A stretch of DNA of 64,000 bases from Streptomyces sp. P3 (GTDB lineage Bacteria; Actinomycetota; Actinomycetes; Streptomycetales; Streptomycetaceae): the NCBI GenBank assembly GCA_016893485.2, contig JAFEKX020000001.1, positions 3,348,001 through 3,412,000 of the forward strand, in the 5' to 3' direction. How positions within the stretch are numbered: the stretch's first letter is position 1; the number at the start of each line of letters is the position of its first letter. Position numbers and translations under genes: made by a program. Positions 57,325 to 64,000 of this stretch are shown piece by piece. Under the pieces are notes generated by a model. That model saw only the letters and a list, made by a program, of their open reading frames with translations, had not been told where the DNA came from and searched no databases.

Positions 57325-59313
57325 TGTTCACTCAGTTCTCCCGCAAGGGCCTTGCCGAGACCCTGTCCCGGCCCGGCATCCGGCTGCGGGGTTGGCGCCG
57401 GCTGCCGCTGCTGTCGAAGGTCGCGGTGTGCTTCGTGGCGGTCGTCGTCCTCGTCGCGCTGTTCGCCCCGCTCCTCGCACCGCACGACCCGCTCGACCAG
57501 CAGCTCCCCGTCGACGGCACCGGACACCCCTCCGTCGACCACTGGATGGGCCAGGACAGCTGGCCGGGACATCCTCAGCAGGCTGATGTACGGCGCCCGT
57601 TGGTCCCTCGCGATCGGGCTCGGGGCGACCGCGCTGGCCCTCGTCGTCGGCGCGCTGATCGGCGCGGTCGCCGCGACCTCCCGCAAGGGCGTCGACGAAA
57701 CGCTGATGCGCTGCCTTGACGTGGTGATGGCGTTCCCCGGCATCGCGCTGGCGGCCGTGCTGGTCGCGGTGTTCGGCGGCGGCATCACCGTACTGATCTG
57801 CGCGATCGCGTTCCTGTTCACCCCGCCGGTCGCAAGGGTCGTACGGGCCAACGTACTTGACCAGTACGGCGAGGACTACGTCACCGCAGAGCGGGTGATC
57901 GGCGCCCGCACCCCGCACATCGTCGCGCGGCACGTGGCCGTCAACTGCGCCGCTCCGGTGCTGGTGTTCTGCACCGTGCAGGTGGCCGAGGCGATCGTCT
58001 TCGAGGCGTCGCTGTCGTTCATCGGCGCGGGCGTCCGTCCCCGGACCCGTCCTGGGGCAGTGTCATCGCGGACGGCAAGAACATGGTGCTGACCGGGGTT
58101 GGTGGGCGACGGTCTTCCCCGGACTGCTGATGCTGATCACCGTCCTGTCGCTGAACATACTGTCCGAGGGAGTCTCCGACGCGTGGGCGGCCCCGGCCCC
58201 GCGCGAGGTGGACGTACGGCAGGACAACGACAACGACCCGTTCGACGCGCCCGAGCCCGGCAGCGGCGAGGTGCTCCCGCTGCCCGGGCTGACCGAGGCG
58301 GCGCTACGACTCCGGTCGCGCGCACGGCCGTTGCCCGACCAGGACGGTCAACCGGTCCTCGCGGTGGAGAACTTGGCGATCGGCTTCGAGGGCCGGCACC
58401 ACGGTGTGGACATCGTCGACGGCATCAGCTTCGAGGTGCGGCCGGGTGAAGTCCTCGGCCTGGTCGGCGAGTCGGGCTGCGGGAAGTCGCTGACCGCGCT
58501 CGCCGTGATGGGCCTGGAGCCGAAGGGCGCCCGGGTGCGCGGCCATGTCCGGTTCAACCAGCGGCAGTTGGTGGGCGAGCCGATGCGGGCGCGGCGCAGG
58601 CTGCTGGGCCACGAGATGGCGATGATCTACCAGGACGCCCTGTCGTCGCTGAACCCGGCGATGACGATCCGTGCCCAGCTGAAGCAGGTCATAAGGCGCG
58701 GAGGGCACCGCGGGGCGGGCGAGTTGCTGACGATGGTCGGGCTCGACCCGGAGCGCACCCTGCGCAGTTACCCGCACGAACTCTCCGGCGGCCAGCGGCA
58801 GCGCGTCCTGATCGCCATGGCGTTGTCCCGCGACCCGAAGCTGATCGTCGCGGACGAACCGACCACCGCCCTCGACGTCACCGTGCAGGCGCAGGTCATA
58901 GAGCTGCTGCTGCGCCTGCGCGAGGAGTTGGGCTTCGCCCTGATCCTCGTCTCGCACGACCTCGCGCTCATCGCCGACGTCACCGACCGGGTGGTGGTGA
59001 TGTACGGCGGCCAGATCGTCGAGACGGGGGTGACCGCCGACCTGGTGGAGTCGCCGGCCCATCACTACACGCGCGGGTTGCTCGGCAGCGTGCTGTCTCT
59101 GGAGTCGGCGGCCGAGCGGATGACCCAGATCAAGGGGTCGTCCCTCCCCCTGCCGACTTCCCGGCGGGGTGTCGGTTCGCCGACCGGTGTCCGTTGGCGA
59201 GTGACGTCTGCCGTACGACGGCGCCGGGTCTGGTGGGGCCGCGTTTGCACACGGTGGCGTGCCATCATCCGGCGATCGATCTGGCGGCTTCGGAGAATGG
59301 GGCGGTTACGTGA
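57324..59313 (+). CDS. Fused permease-ATPase (DppC-DppD) of the importer
   Basis: About 663 residues. The permease half: MFTQFSRKGLAETLSRPGIR, LLSKVAVCFVAVVVLVALFA and, after a frame change near 57565, LMYGARWSLAIGLGATALAL and EDYVTAERVIGARTPHIVAR (coupling loop). Further changes near 58043 and 58098 lead through LLMLITVLSLNILSEGVSDA into an acidic linker (DNDNDPFDAPEPGSGE). The ATPase half: Walker A GLVGESGCGKSLTALAVMG, signature YPHELSGGQRQRVLIAMALS, Walker B KLIVADEPTTALD, switch LILVSHDLALI. The end, after a change near 59160, is CRFADRCPLASDVCR with ENGAVT. Similar permease/ATP-binding fusions are known in actinobacteria. Confidence 0.9.
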
Positions 59314-59340
59314 GCGGGGTGGGGGTGGGTGGTTTGGGTT

Positions 59341-59761
59341 GTGTGCGGGGTGCGGGTGAGTGGGGGCTGGTCGCGCAGTTCCCCGCGCCCCTTTGGCGGG
59401 TGGGGTGGGGCGGGATGAAAGGTGCGGGTGAGTCCGGGCGGTCGCGCCCGCGCGGCGGAGCCGCAGATCGATGCAGCCTCGCGCCCCTTTGGGGGTTGGG
59501 GTGGGGCGGGATGAAGGGTGCGGGTGAGTCCGGGCGGTCGCGGCCGCGCGGCGGAGCCGCAGATCGATGCAGCCTCGCGCCCCTTTGGGGGTTGGGGTGG
59601 GGCCGGATGAAAGGTGCGGGTGAGTCGGGGCGGTCGCGGCCGCGTGGCGGGGACGCAGATCTGTGCAGCCTCGCGTCCCTGAGGGCATGGGGTTGGGCGG
59701 TGTGAAGGGGGCGGGAGGCGACAGCTTGGGTGGTGTGGGTGTTGAGGTTGAGGGTGGTCAA
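59341..59761. repeat. Array of dispersed palindromic repeats inside the transporter operon
   Basis: One short-form copy (GGGGCTGGTCGCGCAGTTCC, about 59363-59395) is followed by three long-form copies in tandem with a 96-base period (equivalent ATG triplets at 59415, 59511 and 59607) and a partial fourth unit near 59702. Each long unit keeps the same flanks (GGTCGCG and CGCGCCCCTTTGG) but has a larger core with GCGGCGGAGCCGC and CAGATCGATGCAG. The third is more diverged. The region is G/T-rich on this strand and does not code. It separates the permease-ATPase fusion from the last ATPase. Confidence 0.88.
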
Positions 59762-60780
59762 GTGAGTGGTGCGTTGGTTGAGTTGGCCGGTGCTCATGTT
59801 GTGCACAAGGCGCGTAGCGGGGGTTGTTCAGTCGGGATCGGGTCTACGCGCTGACCGGGGCCGATCTCCGCATCGCGGCCGGGAGACGGTGGGCGTGGTG
59901 GGTGAGTCCGGGTGTGGGAAGTCCACGCTGGCCAAGGTGTTGGTGGGTGTCCAGCGGCCGACGTCCGGCACGGTGTCGTTCCGGGGCCGGGACCTGTGGT
60001 CGATGCCCGCCGGTGAACGCCGGGCCGCGGTGGGCACCGGCATCGGCATGATCTTCCAGGACCCTTCGACCGCCCTGAACCGGCGTCTGACGATCCGGCA
60101 GATACTGCGGGACCCGCTGGACGTGCACGGTCGCGGCACCAGGGCCGAACGCGAGGACCGCGTACGGGAGTTGATGTCCCTGGTCGGCCTCCCCCGCGCC
60201 CTCGCCGACGGCCTGCCCGGCCAGCTCTCCGGCGGCCAGCGTCAACGCGTCGCGATCGCACGGGCGTTGGCGCTCGACCCCGACCTGGTGGTGGCCGACG
60301 AACCGACCAGCGCGCTGGACGTGTCGGTCCGGGCCCAGATCCTCAACCTGCTCCTCGACCTGAAGGAACGCCTGGGCCTGGCCCTGGTGTTCGTGTCGCA
60401 CGACATCCAGACGGTACGGCGGATGAGCGACCGCGTGATCACCATGTACCTGGGCCGGATCGTCGAAGAGACCCCGGCCGACCAGGTCACCGACCGGGCC
60501 CGGCACCCGTACACCCGTGCCCTGTTCTCGGCGACCCCGGGCTGCTCCACCCCATCGACCCGATCCCGCTGATCGGACCGGTGCCGTCGGCCACGCGGCC
60601 CCCAGCGGATGCCCGTTCCGTACCCGGTGCTGGAAGGCCGACGACGTGTGCGCCGCCGCCATGCCGGATTTCTCGGCCGCGTCGACACCGGGACATTTCT
60701 ACCGTTGCCACCATCCTGTGGAGGAGGATCTGTCCACCCGCGACCTCGTTCGCCAGAGCCGCCCCATGGAGCCTTCATGA
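59762..60780 (+). CDS. ABC transporter ATP-binding protein (DppF type)
   Basis: About 339 residues. The GTG at 59762 (VSGALVELAGAHVVHKARSG) is the likely start, right after the repeat array, with GAGG-rich sequence upstream. Frame changes near 59822 and 59885 lead to VYALTGADLRIAAGETVGVV, Walker A GESGCGKSTLAKVLVG, the Q-loop GMIFQDPSTALNRRLTI, signature LPGQLSGGQRQRVAIARALA, Walker B LVVADEPTSALD and the switch LVFVSHDIQTVRR. The oligopeptide C-terminal extension has the cysteine cluster SGCPFRTRCWKADDVCAAAM (frame change near 60540). The first 70 bases use many T-ended codons. ATGA overlap joins it to the aldolase. Confidence 0.9.
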
Positions 60781-61707
60781 CCTTCCCCGCCCCGCTCACC
60801 GGTGTCGTACCGCCCGTCTGCACTCCTCTGACACCGGAACGCGAGGTGGACGTCCGTTCGCTCCTCAGGCTCGTCGACCATCTGGTCGAGGCGGGGGTGC
60901 ACGGGTTGTTCCTGCTCGGCTCTACGTCCGAGGCGGCATATCTGACGGATCGTCAGCGGAGGTACGTGGTCGAGGCGGTGGTGGCTCACGTCGGGGTCAA
61001 CTGCCGGTGCTGGCAGGGGCGATCGACATGACGACGCCTCGGGTGATGGACCATGGCCCGCGGTGACCGACGCGGGGGCGGATGCGGTCGTCGTGACCGC
61101 GCCCTTCTACACGCGTACCCATCCCGCCGAGATCGCCCGCCACTACCGGCTGGTCGCCGCCGCCTCCTCGGTTCCCGTGGTGGCCTACGACCTGCCCGCG
61201 TCCGTCCATACGAAGCTGCCGGCCGACCTCGTTCTCGAACTCGCCGCCGAGGGTGTGCTCGCCGGGCTCAAGGACTCCAGCGGGGACCTCGGGGGCTTTC
61301 GGCGGGTGGTGACCGGTGCGCGGGTCCATCCGGACATCAGCGGGTTCAGTGTGCTCACCGGGTCCGAGGTGGTCGTCGACTCGGCGCTGGCGATGGGGGC
61401 GGACGGGGCGGTGCCGGGGTTGGCCAACGTGGATCCGCTGGGGTATGTGCGACTTGACGCGTTGTGCCGGGGCGGGGACTGGGAGCGGGCTCGGGCGGAG
61501 CAGGAGCGGTTGTGTGTGTTGTTCGGGTTGGTGGGGGTGGGGATCCGGGGCGGATGGGGGTAGTTCGTCGGCGATCGGGGCGTTCAAGGCGGCGTTGCAG
61601 TTGCGGGGGTTATTGACTGCGCGGCTACGGCGGAGCCGCAGGTGGCGTTGTCCGCGGATGAGGTGGGGAGGGTGGGGAAGTTTCTGGCGGGGGCGGGGTT
61701 GCTGTGA
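60777..61707 (+). CDS. DapA/NanA-family aldolase, probable N-acetylneuraminate lyase
   Basis: About 310 residues. MTFPAPLTGVVPPVCTPLTP then GVHGLFLLGSTSEAAYLTDR (substrate loop). After a lost base near 61000, LAGAIDMTTPRVMDHA and DAVVVTAPFYTRTHPAEIAR; active-site Tyr in VPVVAYDLPASVHTKL; Schiff-base Lys in GLKDSSGD. Changes near 61550 and 61625 give SAIGAFKAALQLRGLLT and ADEVGRVGKFLAGAGLL. A TTA codon lies at 61610. DapA-type sequence alone does not fix the substrate. The transporter and sialidase context favours cleavage of N-acetylneuraminate to ManNAc and pyruvate. Confidence 0.82.
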
Positions 61708-61799
61708 CACGTTTCCCGCGACCCACCCGGATCGGACGCTTTGGAGGTTCACCTTTAAGGAGACGGCGAACGGGTGGGTGGGTGGGGATCGTCCGGGGG

Positions 61800-62994
61800 T
61801 CAGGGGACGGACAGGGGCGCCGTTGGCAGGCGCCGGAAGGTGATCGTGTCGTACGCGCTCGTCGCCCCCGTCTCGTACAACACCCCACCGTGTCCGACCC
61901 GACCCGCACGAGATCCGAGTACCCCGCCCACTCCCCGGACAGGGTGACCGCCTTCACGAAGCTGCCGCCGGCATCCACGCTCCGCCAAACCGCCATGCCC
62001 TGCCGCACGGTGGGCACGGAAGGCGCCGAGAACAGCAACGGAGCGCCCGCACCGGGGAGTTGGAGGAGGCTGCCCTCGACCACCGGCACGTCGTCCAGGG
62101 TGTGCTGCACCTCGTAGGGCCGGTCGAGGGTGACACCCCGTCACTGGAGTACGTGTCGAGCCGGTTGCCCGTACTCGTGCCCAGCTGGTCCCGTGAGCTG
62201 AAGTACAGCCGCCCGTCGGGGAGTTCGGCGGCGGAGGACTCGTTCGCGTTGTTCACCCCGGTGTAGGTCGCGTCCACGAACCCCAGCCGCCACGTCTCGC
62301 CCCCGTCGTCGCTGTAGAGGTCGTGGCCGCCGTAGTACTTGGCCTCCTGACCGGTGTCGGTCGACCCGACGGGCGGGGCGGCGGAGTGGTTCGCCGGGAT
62401 CACCAGCCGCCCCGCGTGCGGCCCCCGGGTGAGCGCGACCGCGTGCCCGGGCCCGGTGGCGTACCAGCGCCAACTGGGCAGCTTCACCTGCCCCGTGATG
62501 TCGCGCGGCGGAGTGAAGTTCCGCCCGTCGTCCCAGCTGCGCTGCACGAACACGCGCCGGCTCTGCTGCGGCGTGACCTCGCCCCGCATGATCTGGCCCT
62601 CGGTCACGGCCCCGCTGTTGTAGGAGGTGACCAGCACGATCGCGCCGGTGCGGGGGTCGACGACGGGGGCCGGGTTGCCCCGGGTGTCCCCGTCACCTGC
62701 GGCCACCACCGCCGCCGGACCCCAGGTGCAGCCGCCGTCGGTGGAGCGTCTGAGGACGACGTCGATGTTGCCGGTGTCGCCCGCGCTGTTGTGCCGCCCC
62801 TCGGCGAAGGCGAGGACCGTGCCCCGGCCGGTGACGACGGTCGCCGGGATGCGGTAGGTGTCGTAGCCGCCGTCTCCGGAGACGTAGGGCACGGACGACG
62901 TGCAGCCGGAGTGCGCGGAGGCGGGCACCGTACCGACCGCGAACGGCGCGGCCAGTACGGCGGTGACGAGCAGCGTGCGGCTCAGGATGGTCAT
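61800..62994 (-). CDS. Secreted sialidase (GH33)
   Basis: About 398 residues. AGGGAGAG precedes the ATG; the signal peptide is MTILSRTLLVTAVLAAPFAV (cleavage near ASA-HSG). The six-bladed propeller begins YDTYRIPATVVTGRGTVLAF, with YRIP in place of FRIP and the first active-site Arg. Asp boxes are STDGGCTWG, SWDDGRNF, SDDGGETWR and SVDAGGSF. EGRHNSAGDTGNIDVVLRR (second Arg and Asp) and NNANESSAAELPDGRLYFSS (nucleophile-side Glu) are present. Frame changes near 62140 and 61880 complete it. It releases sialic acid from glycoconjugates outside the cell, feeding the convergent transporter and aldolase. Confidence 0.93.
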
Positions 62995-63141
62995 CGCTCT
63001 CCCTTGCGGAGGTCGCCCGCGCGGGACGACGCCGACCTGTCCGTCACAGCCTCCCCGCAGTCACCGGCCCGGACGCGCGCCCTCCGGCGCGCACGACGAC
63101 GACCCACCTGTCTCGGCCACCACACCCCAACTCGCCCATGA

Positions 63142-63176
63142 CACGCCTGACGTGCGTGTTTCGCGTGTCAGGCGTG
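63142..63176. promoter_or_regulatory. Inverted repeat between sialidase and TerB-like genes
   Basis: CACGCCTGAC (63142-63151) and GTCAGGCGTG (63167-63176) form a perfect 10-bp inverted repeat with a 15-base loop. It lies about 150 bases upstream of the sialidase start and downstream of the TerB-like stop. It could be a sialidase operator or a terminator for the TerB-like gene. The remainder of the 63000-63282 gap shows nothing else. Confidence 0.5.
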
Positions 63177-63282
63177 GTGAGCGCCCCGCGTTCGCGCGCA
63201 CGGCGGCACGCGGCGGACCGCGTCGAGGAGTTCGGCCGGAGGAGTGTCCACGCCGGTGCGGAAGGATCGGGGAGCGGTCCGC

Positions 63283-63929
63283 CTAGGACGGCGTCCGCGC
63301 CGCCGCCAGCAGCCGGGTCACGTCGTCCCCGCAGATGGTGAGCGCCGCGCCCACGGTCGCGAGGGCGTCGCGTTCGGCCGGTGTGTAGGGGCCGTCGGCG
63401 AGGGCGATGCGGGCGCCCTGGAGAAGGATGGACTCGCGTCCGGCGGGGGCGAGGTGGGGGCGAGCGGGTCGAGGGCCTCGTGCAGCTCTATGGCGAGTCC
63501 GGCACCGCTCGGTTCGCCGAAGACGCGGCCGGTGTCGGCGGCCAGGGCCTCGACGAGGGCGCCGAGCTGTTCCTCCGTGCAGTCCTGGAAGCCGGCGGCG
63601 CGCACGGTGCCCGCGGCGGCCTCCAGGGACGTACGGGCGCAGGTGCCGCCGGCCGCGAGGACGGCGAGGGCGACCGTGTGCACGGCGTCGCGGAGCATCG
63701 CGGAGAAGCGGGTGGTGGTGGGGTGGTCGAGGACGTCGGTGCCGTAGTGGCCCTGGCAGGCGGCGCACTCGACGACCGGCCCCGTGTCACCGCGTGGCAG
63801 CACCGGCATGCCGAGCAGGGTGAAGCGGCGGCGCCCGGTGAGCCGCTGGTAGTTGCGGTCCCCCCCGCAGCCCGGGCAGAAGAACTCGCCGTCTCCGACG
63901 CTGGTCCACGCGGTACGGATGCCCAGCAC
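63283..63929 (-). CDS. TerB-family protein with N-terminal zinc ribbon
   Basis: About 215 residues. The GTG at 63929 (VLGIRTAWTSVGDGEFFCPG) is the usual family start; the open frame extends to 63986. A zinc ribbon is formed by FFCPGCGGDRNYQRLTGRRR and VVECAACQGHY (two CxxC). The TerB-like helical domain follows: HPTTTRFSAMLRDAVHTVAL, FQDCTEEQLGALVEALAADT, a frame change near 63457, then ILLQGARIALADGPYTPAER and DALATVGAALTICGDDVTRL. TerB proteins are linked to tellurite/stress responses and phage defence, but this housekeeping-like form has no known role. The 70 bases beyond it hold no recognisable gene. Confidence 0.85.
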
Positions 63930-64000
63930 GCGCGCTGCACGGCCCTCATGGACAACTCGGCCGTCTCGTCCCCGTTCTGGCAGCACGTCGCACCTCCGTA

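Noticed and set aside
59341..59761. CRISPR array
   Set aside because: Units are 96-base near-identical tandem copies without variable spacers, and no cas genes are present.
59065..59806. Minus-strand frames with repeated HPHPSSRPTPTP-like sequence in the array
   Set aside because: The peptide repetition merely mirrors the 96-base DNA repeat, whose period is a multiple of three; there is no start site or family match.
1..64000. Insertion sequences, integrases or prophage
   Set aside because: No transposase, recombinase or phage structural signatures were found in any frame, despite two clear rearrangement scars.

Overview
The window is high-GC actinobacterial DNA, almost certainly Streptomyces. 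GC is roughly 70% by eye with strong G/C third-position bias. Other pointers are Tat/lipoprotein secretion, a class F sortase, NirB/NirD, a Zur-Znu cluster beside uppS and recO, SCO2521/SCO2522-family genes, and chitin-type promoter repeats. From memory, the 38.9-45.6 kb block (glyS, znuACB, zur, uppS, recO) matches the S. coelicolor SCO2504-SCO2511 neighbourhood.

About 40 of some 55 genes keep a convincing protein only if one or more single-base frame changes are allowed, mostly in G/C runs. Even uppS, expected to be essential, is broken this way. I read this as consensus sequencing error, not decay, and give each gene its full start-to-stop span. True remnants (46.9-47.3 kb and 53.4-53.8 kb) differ because whole domains are missing and unrelated fragments abut.

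Layout. 0-2.4 kb: LysR regulator and a DHA2 MFS pump divergent from a TetR gene. 3.3-7.0 kb: a three-gene operon of unknown function whose first two products look like distant paralogs; this is the best candidate for something undescribed. 7.2-9.7 kb: small secreted protein, FMN reductase, and a surface protein paired with a class F sortase. 9.8-12.4 kb: NarL-type two-component system with an extra stand-alone sensor membrane protein. 12.6-15.6 kb: nirBD. 15.8-18.9 kb: TetR plus SDR sharing an operator, a second SDR, an excalibur protein. 19-21.7 kb: ppdK. 22-27 kb: ROK repressor and two glycoside hydrolases. 27-32 kb: LTA-synthase-like sulfatase, dusB, MFS pump. 32-38.8 kb: HTH regulator/MFS pair, CxxC miniprotein, serine hydrolase, TetR/aldo-keto reductase pair, GH18 chitinase. 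38.9-45.6 kb: glyS, zinc uptake genes and zur, uppS, recO.

45.9-53.8 kb looks accessory: a winged-helix regulator with TTA codons, a deletion scar joining a signal-peptide stub to a truncated SCO2521 gene, SCO2522, a GNAT-membrane fusion with a TTA codon, a D-amino-acid oxidase, a TIM-barrel glycosidase, a class A beta-lactamase, and AraC and methyltransferase debris. 54-63 kb is a probable sialic-acid system: FadR-type repressor, SBP, permease, permease-ATPase fusion, ATPase, NanA/DapA aldolase and a convergent secreted sialidase. It is interrupted before the last ATPase by an array of one short and three long copies (96-bp unit) of a dispersed palindromic repeat. The window ends with a TerB-like zinc-ribbon protein.
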